Source: Helicoverpa zea
Taxonomy: Eukaryota; Arthropoda; Insecta; Lepidoptera; Noctuidae
Reading direction: 5' to 3'
NCBI RefSeq assembly: GCF_022581195.2
Contig: NC_061469.1
Location: 2,852,001-2,916,000 of the forward strand
Length of the DNA stretch: 64,000 nucleotides
This document shows, one piece after another, positions 54,201-64,000 of this stretch. Below the pieces are notes generated by a model that saw only the letters and a list, made by a program, of their open reading frames with translations, was not told where the DNA came from and searched no databases. The position numbers were made by a program, and so were the translations under genes. Each line of letters begins with the position of its first letter. The first letter of the stretch is position 1.

Positions 54201-57200
54201 TAAGCTCTCGTAACTGAGATGCTAATGACCGCTGCGGAGGATAAAGTAATAAGGCTATTTTCAGTGAAAAGCGGGGAATCTGCTGAGTTATAGCAACCAA
54301 AGACGCTACTGAAAATTTTCTAATTTTAATAATAATTGTCGTTATAGACTGTCCATGCAATATAACAGATGATTTATCATTCAGATGTGCATCACTGCAC
54401 TCAATAAAGACCAAGTAACAGTATCGTAGAAGAATCACGCTATTGTCGAAATTATTCACCATCGACGCGTGAAATCGTAAACGATGCCGCACGCCGATTA
54501 ACGTACCGTAAGACTGAATGAAATGTACGGCTTTACACGAGTTCTTAGGACGACAAATGTCTCTTTTCAATTAAGTATTGATTCAGGAATCTTTTGGATT
54601 CGATTTAAGGATTCAATCAAATCAAGCTCGAAGCTTAGTGCCCATAATTCTGTAAGGTATTAAGAATCAGATATTCTTAAGTCTTCATTCAAAACTGTCA
54701 GTAGTCGGCGCCATCGACTGCATGCCATTACATTTGATACGTGTCCATCAAGTAAAATGATCTCATTTAAATAAAATAAAGGTGCCTGTGCAGTGGGGCG
54801 TGACAACTCCGAAATAAGCAGGCTGATACATCTATCTATTCAAAACTTAGAATAGTGTATTTTTCGTACTTGTATATGTATAATTGCTCAAGATTCTATG
54901 GAGCACAAAATCTGACCACTGCTATTAGCAATCCACGTGGATGGAAATACCATAACATTGCACAAGAATATGAACTTCCTCAATCCTTTTTGGAAACCTC
55001 AAAACTTGGACATGGCATGCAATAGTCGTCAATGTAAACGCATAATCATTATAACCGATATGTGTTGCTATGTTCTCTATATAAGTCTGATCGTTGGATA
55101 AAAGAGCGTACATTTAGTATTCAAGATTGCATTATGAGTGAAACATTGCACTACCCAACAATTAGACATTTCTAATTGGGCTATTGTACGTTTCTTGTAC
55201 ATTCTACGTGTGCTAAATTATCTGTGGCCTGAATCTTAATGAGATTATTTCAGATGCTGTCTGGTTCGCTGTTTTTACTATCATGATTTGGAGTCTGGTT
55301 AGGTCTAACTGGATTACTTGTTTGAACCACCAAATGGCACAAATCCTCAATTTATTTGTGATCCAGAAGATCAAACTCTAGCTTGTTTTCACTGTTTGGA
55401 AATAATACGCTTAATAAGCTTGGATGGGTTAGTGTCCGATTATATTATTGATGTCAGGCTTACCCATAATTACATAAGTCTTTCCTAGTTTGTCTGTTTC
55501 AAAGTATTCCCATTTGTAGTTGTGACATTTATACAGGCTCATGAGTCATTACGTCATTTGTTTGTTATTAATTGGTGCCGCTTTACGACCAGCATACAGG
55601 AATTGAAGTCAGAGTCTAGTCACACATGTTTCGTAGTCAACGAACTTTTCTCGATCAATTTAAGTTTTTGTACGTCTGAAGTTCGATCTAAGAAACGTGT
55701 TTCACATAACTAAGTCGGTGTGTCTCCCTACAAAAGATGCATATTCATGGATGGTGACTCTTTTTCATCCGCAACTTTTTAATAGGTGTTTTTTCGAGTA
55801 TGTATGTACATGTGTAGGCTATTAGTAAATTCCTACTAGGTGTACTAATCAGGGTAATCAGCTAATTGCATCTTAACGTCGCCTCATTACTCCCTTAGTA
55901 CTTAATCCAATTATTGTTGGTAAACCTGCGACTAATTACTTAAATACTGCCTACACGTGTAATGCCGGACAGAATGTCAACCTGGGAATTTTAATATACG
56001 TACCTCATGTGTAGATAGGTACTTCTGTTTTTGCGAAGATCCATTTGGTAAACAATATACTTGCATCCAATTCTTTGTCAGTTTTTTTTTAAAGATCCAG
56101 AAATCCTGAAGTGCATTTCATTTCGCGGCATTTGTTTTCAGTATTATTTCTATCATGCCTTAGGATAGACATAATCAGTCTCGCGCAAGGATCGTTTGTC
56201 CCATTGTTTGGCGAACAACTTAAAATGAGGAAACTACTGAAACATACGTACCTACTTCGCATATTCAGTGTTATGAATCAATTAATAAAAGCAATTCTTT
56301 TCCTGTATATTTCATAAATAAACTGGGGAACTATGGAATTGATCAATAAAATTACCAATACAGTTAGGTATCCTTTTGCAAAATATACTACTAAATGGTC
56401 CTAAAACTGTTTTTCTTGCGTAATTTGCTCTCAGGATGCCATTGAAACAATAGTTGTGCTGGAACAGTCGTCGCTGCTAGAGCCAATGAAATATAGATAA
56501 AAAGTCTGAGGAAGTAAGAACAGAAACTGCATAGCGGCACTGAAATCTGACGCAAATATTACTAAAGTTTGTAAGGTGCCTTCTCTCTGAATATTTGATA
56601 TGCTAGATTGGGTAGCTAGACAGATACATTAAAAACTCCAAATTTCATCTTATTTGATAATTCACTTTCGCTGTTCATCTCAAATGATTTTTTCTAGCTG
56701 AATTACACACTGGTCTTTCAACTTTATTACATTTCAAATACATGAATATGCTTATTATAATTAAAAATAAGAACATGTTTTTATTGCATTTCTCTGTACA
56801 GGATTTAAAATGTGCAATCGTACGAGACGGGCTGCTCTAGTTAGTGACGTATCAGAGCGGTATCAAACGCACGCCATAGCACAGTAGGTTATGTTATCTA
56901 CAATGCTACTGGCAACAATCGACTTTATTTGTAGCGTGACAATAGCTATAATGCTTTGTCTAACTGCCATGGCGCTAAGGGTGGGGCTATAGAGGAAGCG
57001 AGCCACACTACGGAACTGCAACCCGATAGTACTAGTCATTTGCAGTTCTAAATTTACTTCTTGTCTATAATAAATATCAGATTTCATGATATCTTAAGAG
57101 TGAAAACATGAGACAGTTAAAATTACGTAGATATTATGTTAATCTGTTCGTGAAGATTAGAAACTAGCGGATGACATCATAACTAGGAAGTTGTAATCGC

Positions 57201-59503
57201 TTATGAAAGTGACAGTGGAATGAATTAAAGAGCATCCTCGTTTCTTAAAATATGTATTAGCATCGGCATCTAATCATGTATTTATGACAGAACAAGCCAA
57301 TACATCATTTTCATTTCCTCTTTTGACATATAAATGAATATGGAAGACTTGAAAGGCCTATATTAGTCGCGTTTATCAGCACCTGACCCAAAATCGTGCA
57401 GAGAAAACTGGTCAGTAATTCGATACTGTCAATTAGTCAACGTCAATGGATTTGCACGTCGTCTCAACGTCTCATTGCGTGTGCGCATGTTCGTGGCTCT
57501 AAACTGTTAATTTTCTATCGGACCGCTGTGACAGAATAGTTTCGACTTAATTATTTAAAAATGTTAAGCGACTGTCAGGCTGTCTTGCATAGATCTCTTT
57601 GATTAATCGATTTGATATAATTTGTGATGGCGGTCATAATGTAGTGGCTTTGTGCAGTGCAATATGGAACACTACACACACATAGATAACATAGATAGAT
57701 TTAAGTTTTTTATATACTAACAATGTTTGTACAATATAATATGTATGTTAGTCTTTAAGGTATTTATCTATGGGCCTTTGATGCCTGATAATAAAGATGA
57801 TTTGATTTGATTAATACCGACACTTTGGAAAGTATAGCCAAATCAACTGTTGAATATAATAATTAGTTTTAATTAAAACACTTACATAATCCTTAATCTA
57901 CGATAGATCTCTGATCACGCTGCATAATTACTGAATTTATCCACGTCGATAATTATTCAAAAGGAGAGATATCCGATACGCAAAAATTGCAAGCAAAGAT
58001 AGCCTAATCGTTTCATATAAATCTTTTGCGGAAAGAATACCCGATGAGCATGAAAACTACAGTATGTTCGTAAAAAATGCATCGTGCCTGCAGTTTTAAT
58101 CGTCCATTGAATTCTTTATAATGCAAATCGTTTTTTACGGCCCAGTTTTAAATTGATTGCCTTGTTTTCAGGTCGATAGCTTTCAGTTATTATTCATCCG
58201 GTTCGGTATCGTGATCGGGGATCAGTTTTCCTTTGCAAAAATGGCTCTTGAATACTCTTGATGTGTCTAGTTTTGGTATTACAATGGGAATGCCCTATGA
58301 CCGCAGCGCTCAAGGAATGCTTTCGTATATAGACATGCTTGCCATAGTAGCAGGATCCTTTGAGATCGTGTGTTGTAAACTTTAAGGAAGAAGCAAGCTA
58401 ATATTCAGCGCTAATGCTAATACACTCATCGTTACGATTATAAAGAAAAAAAATAATTTAGTCCTGTAGAAAAATTCTAAAAGGGCTGTTGATACTTGAC
58501 ATGTGAGAATGTACTAAGTTTCCACTTTAAAATCTTCTTTACGACTATCCAATTGAAAACGTCGCAGCTATCTCGGTGGAATACTTTTATCTGATATTCC
58601 TACGTATTTATCAAAGCAAACGAGCAAATTATCTAATTAGGTGGGACTTCGGGCGCAAATTCGCGCAAAAAATCTCTCGATCTCGATATATTTAGGTCTT
58701 GATTGAAATCAATAAGCATTTAAGCACCTACCTATTGTATTGCCTCTGCTCTGTCTGTCTTGTCTGAGATACCAACTTCTTGTTCAAGTCGTGTATTGGT
58801 GTTTAACTCTCAAAGTTTCGCCCAAAGAAGCTTGTACTCCCAAATTTTGTGATGTAAGAGATCTTCAACAAGATTTTAAACTTTACGTGGATTACTTCGC
58901 CATTGTTCTTCAGTTTCAAATTACTGGAGGCACTTACTACGTTTAAGTATTGTAGCAACTTTGTATTTTCCGAGGTGTGGTAGACTCTTACCGGTAGTTT
59001 GTACATTATTATTCCAATCGCATTTCCGATGGTATTATTGCAAAGCTAATAATGCTGGCCTTCGTTATTAGCAACTTGTATATTACATGATCAGGTAGAA
59101 TTATAGGAGTATTTGTCCATTAGGATTAACTGCCACCTAAACATGATGCTTAGTTTTAATCTTGAATAATATATGTAATATCGTTTCGTTGCGTAAGATT
59201 TAATACATTACGATAATTAAATCGCCTATAAATATGTATTTGCACGTTAGAATCAAATTAATCACTATTAACCTGGTGTTATACGGTCACTTGATTACGT
59301 AGCTATTGAATAAACATTTTATTTACCCAAAAACACGAGATTTCTCCTCATAATCAATTCTCATAACATGTCTTTCTAAGCTAGAAGGTCAAACAAAAAA
59401 GATCCAAAGCATCGATCTTGAATGATCTTGACCTTTGCAGTGCACCATCCTTAAATTGTCTGCCTCGACTCTAAGGTGAATTATTCTCATCCCGGGGGCC
59501 ATG
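51260..59503. other. Gene-poor AT-rich region
   Basis: No conserved coding exon was recognised on either strand over about 8.2 kb. A repeat-like tail is visible at 57690-57815 ('aataaagatgatttgatttgatt'). A GC-richer patch at 53415-53530 (gcggctagtccacacggcac, cctcccgcgaccacgtgactc) may be a transposon end or a regulatory patch. Confidence 0.45.
57690..57815 (+). repeat. Probable non-LTR repeat 3' tail
   Basis: The sequence ends with 'gcctgataataaagatgatt tgatttgatt', a tail form common in moth genomes. Only the last roughly 100 bp are visible and the family is not named. Confidence 0.35.
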
Positions 59504-59511
59504 CAATACAG

Positions 59512-60708
59512 CAGCGGTTCCCGAATTCTTTTGGCTTCGGAACCCTTTTCGTTTCACCATTTTTCGGCGGAACCTTACCTTAAGTAAGAAGTAAACTAAA
59601 AACGTAAATACACTTAGGTACGGCTCGTAGCGTGTGGTAGCGCACCAAATGGTTATATGGTTAGAGACATATTCATTATACTCAGGCGTAGCATGGCTAC
59701 CTATCTGCCACAAAGGCCAGAAAACAATTTAGCCGCCCTTGACTTTGTGTATTACCTATGTGTATAGTTTTCAGTTTGAAGACTGACAAAGTAAACGCAA
59801 AAAGAAATAGATTGGGTTTGTACAGGTGCGAGGCAAGCGAGCGCGATTTTTTTTAACTAAAAGAAGAAGTTCCAAGCACCCGCTAGCATTGAAAGACATT
59901 CAGTGGTAGCCGGTATCGCGAGCGAAGCGAGCGCGAATTTTTTTTAGTTTAAGTACCTACACAAAATAAACAAAACCACTGTAAATTAATAAGGTCTCAA
60001 AAAGTACAATCCACAAAAAAAGCAAATGCCAATGAATAAGCAGCTAGCGAAGAAAGCGCTATTGCTTTTTCTGAACCAGAGGAATAATAAATAAACATCA
60101 AAGGAAAACTCGACGCAAGAGCGCGAAATTTTTTCTGTGTTGGATACTTGAGCAATGAAACGAACCTACATAAAAGCATCACACGTAACATGGAGTCGCG
60201 AGCGAAGCGAGCGCGAAATTTTCGGATTCGCGGAGGTGCAAAAATTGGAAATAATGTCACACTTTCATTCATGGTAAAAATAGCCACTGGAAATACTCGT
60301 ATGCCGTTTCATTTCACGTCCTGTCAAATGTATGAAAACGTATAATCCTGGCGATGAAATAAGCCTCGCTACCTACTTTTGCCGATTGCCGAAGACCTTA
60401 AGATTAAGAGATTAAGTTAATCTACAATTTGTTAAAAAACGGAATTTAATTATCTGCTGCCGTGGCCTTCCCCCGCCACTTGTCGCGAAAGTACGAGACT
60501 TACACTCCCGAGTGGTACCAACCTACATGGTGCCAAAATGGAATTTTGGAATGCAATATTTAAAACAATTTAATTAAAAATGAATAATAATATAATATTG
60601 TCAAAAGTGAAACGATTTACCATATGGAAATCTTGAATTTTCCACGGAACCCCTGAGGGCCTGTCACGGAACCTCAGGGTTCCGCGGAACCCCATTTGGG
60701 AACGGCTG
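59512..60708. mobile_element. Non-autonomous hAT element C with mirror-repeat cores
   Basis: The ends are CAGCGGTTCCC (left) and, on the other strand, CAGCCGTTCCC (right). The flanking 8 bp duplication caatacag is perfect (59504-59511 and 60709-60716). The 1197 bp interior lacks transposase and carries mirror-repeat cores at 59917-59935 and 60197-60215, plus degenerate ones near 59826 and 60119, again followed by AAATTTTT. Near the right end 'ggaacctcagggttccgcgg' is a subterminal repeat. Confidence 0.87.
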
Positions 60709-60716
60709 CAATACAG

Positions 60717-63700
60717 TCACGGAGCCCGAGTGTGGAGTATCCCCGCCTCAGTCGGGTGTCCCGTTCATGAATGCATTAGGAAAGCGGATATGTCAATTTG
60801 ATCCCGCACTCGTGCCCAGTGTAATGTCGCCATGCCGTCTGTTTGGATCATTCCTGTACGGTTAGCAAAGGGTTGGTGATCGTAAAATTTTATCATCGTT
60901 GTCACTTTGGTACTGTGTTGGTACACTGGAATCTGTATTGAAATATTTTCGATTCGTATTGTACTGTATTAGATGCTGTTTTCAAGTTTTGAGGAATGCA
61001 AAACTTACAAGATTGAAGAAAGGCTTATGAAATAATTCGGAGAGATTTGTAGCTTTCTCTGATTAGATTAGTTTTGGCTCAAATTAATAAATTAAATAGT
61101 TAGTATTCAAGCTCCGAACCTTCTTAAGTATTCGTCTCCTATTTCTACAATCACTTTTATTTCTTGAAATTGACTTCACGTGCCGTACTTGATTGCGCCA
61201 ATGTTGAAATTGGTCGTCTCGTTCATTTCATTTATGTATACGTCAGGCGTTATTGTATCTGCACAATTGTCTACAATTAGCCTAATAGTATTTGATGATC
61301 TAACATTTTAACTATTTGTAACCTATTGAATATCTGCTAGACACGTATTATTACCTATGTATAATATGTTGTTTAAAGGTGTCTTGCAATATATGGTCTT
61401 GTCTTTGTATGCTTCTTTAAAGGTCTTTTAGAATGAATGTCTGAAGGATATCAATTTTCTTAAGAGCTCCAAGACTTGGAGAACAATAAGAAAATTGATT
61501 GCTACCATCCTTTGTAGCGTTTATGCGACATTGAAACGGTGACTATTTAGAAGTGTTACATCGCTATTCTAAAAATCTTCTGTTTAAATGACGATTAGTA
61601 GGTGAAAGTTTACAACCATTCTAATAACTTCGATGGCATAACAAACATTAATCCTATGACCTTGTAGAGCTGTGAACTCGCTGTCAGTATGTCCCTAAAA
61701 ATACCATTAGCGGACGTAATGTGTCAGTTCCGTTAGTTTCGCAAAACGCAGGATAATCTAATCATGCGCGGGCGCAGGACATACGCGTCATGTACAGAAT
61801 ATAACTGGTGTGAACACTTATGAATCAATTTGTTGTTGATCGAATAATGATCTTTGTTTTGTTGTATTGTTCTAGTTATGTAATGGCTTGATAAGTTGAT
61901 TAAACGTGAAAGTACTCTATCTATTATAATTATTATGTTACTTAAAATATCATAATTTTGTGCTTTTCTCTGCTGCAAGCGGTAATGTGAGTTAAACGGC
62001 GAAATTATTTGCCTTATAGCTGGTAGTACAATATACTAACATGGGTGTGTTCACATTCCAATAACCATTGAAATAACATTAAATCATGTTATACTAGTAA
62101 ACAAATGATAAGATATGTTAGCAGACCATATAGCAACCACGTCATAACTGTACAAGATGAGCTAACCAGGATTATAGACTATTCAAATATGTGTACTTAG
62201 TTAAAGGAGTAACAGACAAGTCCAATCTTTGACCTTGTGCTGTAATTATTAATTATATTCTGGATTCTGTCCAGGGAAAAGGCTAGGCATAATCCTAAAT
62301 CAGGTCTCGAAATGTGTTGCCAAAAACGAATCTGAAAGCCCTATCTTTTACCTTAGAATTTAGTTATTTCACATCTTGTGTAACACCAGTTTTAAAAGTT
62401 AGCGGCATCGGACATACATATTTGGCGCGGCAGATTAGCAATCGGCTCCTGCGCTGCCCTATTTGCTTAAGTAAAGTTAAGTACTGATTTAAGCAAATAT
62501 TCACATAGCCTAGAACTACTTCCACCTAAGTCTGAAGTGTTTATGCTTGTGTGATTTATTATTTCTGCTACCTACATTACATTATGTGTTCCCAGCGTGG
62601 GACAGCGTGTATTAAATAAATCTCACCGAAGGTACAGCTAAGAGCGATTAGTGGATGCTAAACTTGGAAAACTAAATGACGTGCGGAGATGTCATAGTGT
62701 AAAATCTTCTGAGAAAGTAGTGTAGCCTTCTTTGGAAACCGCACATTAAAAAAAAGCACCAATCAATCACGGCCAATCTTTAGCAAATGTTTCAAGGAAT
62801 CCGAATGCCTGGTTAGGTCACCTGAACTGATCTTTTTGATTACGCCCACCTTACGTGGTTGACCTAGAAGATCCTGACCTACCAGCTTTATAGCATCTCT
62901 GCTCATCTTTCCTTCCTCCGTGATGGTGAAGCTAATTCAAACGTACGCGATTACCGTGTGGCTAGTTACGGGACCGGTAGGACTGCTTCTCAAGCCTATT
63001 TGTTTAGTTAGACATTACAGACTCTTCTACTAAGTGATGCTCTTAGCTATGAGCAAATAGTACTTCATTTCTAATTAGTATCCGTGAATATACACCATGA
63101 ATCAAAATAATCCGACATGGTTTATGTATAAATTAATTGATCAGCTTTGAGTATTGGCATGGGAGACCCAAAATTAACAATCTAGTGACGCACAAAAGAT
63201 GACCAGTGACCTAAATACGGATAAAACAGGACTCTCCTAGGAACGAACTTAATTGATGGATGGTACATACCCATGTTATTTAGTCCTAAATTGCCAACAT
63301 TCATTATATACCACTCCACTAAATAAAGGTCATTGACTTGACCTAACAATTTTGGAGAAATGTACACGCTAACCAATTTAGCGTTCGCCTGATAAGGGTA
63401 TCAACTGCCTAGTTAGTTTAAATCTACGCTATCAGATTACGCGTCTAGCAATTAAGTTCGTAATAGTATTTGTGTTTAAGGTTGAAAATCCTGATGCTTA
63501 TGACGTAACATCTTCAAGGAGCGATGATGTCAATCCTAGTATGATAGGCATAACCAAGTTGAGAATGCAACTATTGCATGCTGATGTTCTAAGTCTAAGC
63601 ATAGATAATGTTCTTGCGTGCATTTTAAAATGACTTTTTATCGATCATCAGCGTGATTTATCGCGTTTTTTTTTTCATAGTTAAATCACGTAGAACTGCG

Positions 63701-63750
63701 TATTGCTTAGTTCCAATTCGTGCGTTTATCAAATCATTCGGAATTCTATT
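60717..63750. other. Gene-poor region with one hairpin
   Basis: AT-rich DNA with no recognised gene. A near-perfect two-step hairpin lies at 61450-61499 (see its own entry). Confidence 0.45.
61450..61499. repeat. Two-step inverted repeat
   Basis: Outer arms 61450-61462 and 61487-61499 are exact 13 bp reverse complements (atcaattttctta). Inner arms 61467-61473 and 61475-61481 (ctccaag) are also exact. The terminal loop is one base in this reading, so the inner stem would open partly in RNA. Confidence 0.7.
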
Positions 63751-63884
63751 TCAATCAATGACTGTGTGTTTCTTAAGTTTTTTTGAGAAATCTTCGGAAA
63801 TTGTTCCTTCTTCTTCTTCCTTTGCTTCTTCAAGTTCAGGTAAGTTAAACGTGTATATTTGGTCTTCCAGTATGTTTCTCAGAC
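63751..63884 (-). CDS. Candidate 3' terminal coding exon of a gene extending past the right edge
   Basis: After an acceptor-like ttag at 63885-63888 the minus strand stays open for 43 codons to TGA. It encodes an acidic and then basic stretch, including LPELEEAKEEEEG and EDFSKKLKKHTVID, with a coiled-coil-like character. No family was recognised. The opposite strand is open too (Ser-rich), so the reading could be chance. A branch-point-like TACTAAC is present but unusually close to the AG. Confidence 0.22.
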
Positions 63885-64000
63885 CTAAAGTTAGTAATAT
63901 TATTAGTTTGCCTACCATTGCTCCCAAGCTTTATCGTTCTATTTAATTCACTTTCATGGTCAATCGAAAGGCTTTCATGACGACTGCTTAATCAATTATT

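Noticed and set aside
59997..60345. ORFs at 59997-60287 and 60148-60345
   Set aside because: Same cause: repeat cores inside hAT element C.
1..64000. CRISPR arrays, operons or prokaryotic gene clusters
   Set aside because: Regular direct repeats with unique spacers are absent. The tandem units seen are transposon-internal, and the genes are intron-bearing eukaryotic genes.

Overview
This 64 kb window is nuclear DNA from a lepidopteran insect, most likely a noctuid moth. It is AT-rich, with small exons separated by long introns. The interspersed repeats are typical of moths: a tRNA-derived SINE with a (GAT)n tail resembling the HaSE family of Helicoverpa, C-terminal remnants of RTE-like non-LTR elements, a BEL/Pao retrotransposon and non-autonomous hAT elements. 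No prokaryotic features were seen.

Four conserved genes can be assembled exon by exon. (1) A mitochondrial carrier of the SLC25A16/Leu5 (Graves disease carrier) type lies on + at 5355-24540, with six coding exons totalling 318 aa. (2) The protein phosphatase 2A catalytic subunit (mts/PPP2C) lies on - at 29633-43623, with six coding exons totalling 309 aa, the canonical length. (3) RACK1, a ribosomal seven-bladed WD40 scaffold, lies on + at 46574-48347, with five coding exons totalling 319 aa. (4) Diphosphomevalonate decarboxylase lies on - at 49225-50397 as one uninterrupted exon of 390 aa. PP2A and RACK1 are head to head about 2.9 kb apart with a hAT element between them. RACK1 and the decarboxylase are tail to tail.

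By region: 1-2.5 kb is transposon debris, including a hAT-like element with a transposase remnant and a foldback element. The region 2.5-5 kb is mostly unassigned. The region 5-25 kb is the carrier gene; its 13.2 kb second intron holds an antisense BEL/Pao element (about 10.16-15.68 kb) with a long intact gag-pol frame but no 3' part. The region 25.9-26.9 kb is a DNA transposon with about 29 bp terminal inverted repeats. The region 28.9-29.4 kb is a very GC-rich block with splice-like borders downstream of PP2A. The region 29.6-43.6 kb is PP2A with long introns. The region 44.7-46.2 kb is a hAT element. The region 46.5-50.4 kb holds RACK1 and the decarboxylase. The region 50.4-64 kb has no recognisable protein gene apart from a candidate 5' UTR exon on + at about 51.06-51.26 kb, a third hAT element at 59.5-60.7 kb, and a weak candidate terminal coding exon on - at the right edge.

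The strongest unexpected signals are these. The hexamer ATCAAG (CTTGAT on +) occurs 32 times by eye in the 5.5 kb BEL element, always on the element's sense strand and in all reading frames. A mirror-symmetric module GCGCGAGCGAAGCGAGCGCG followed by AAATTTTT is arrayed inside three separate hAT elements with different termini, each flanked by an identical 8 bp repeat. The PP2A catalytic subunit is predicted to end in Met rather than the methylatable Leu. A C/D-box snoRNA candidate lies in RACK1 intron 1. Several near-perfect hairpins are also present. The four host genes do not form a pathway; they are neighbouring housekeeping genes.
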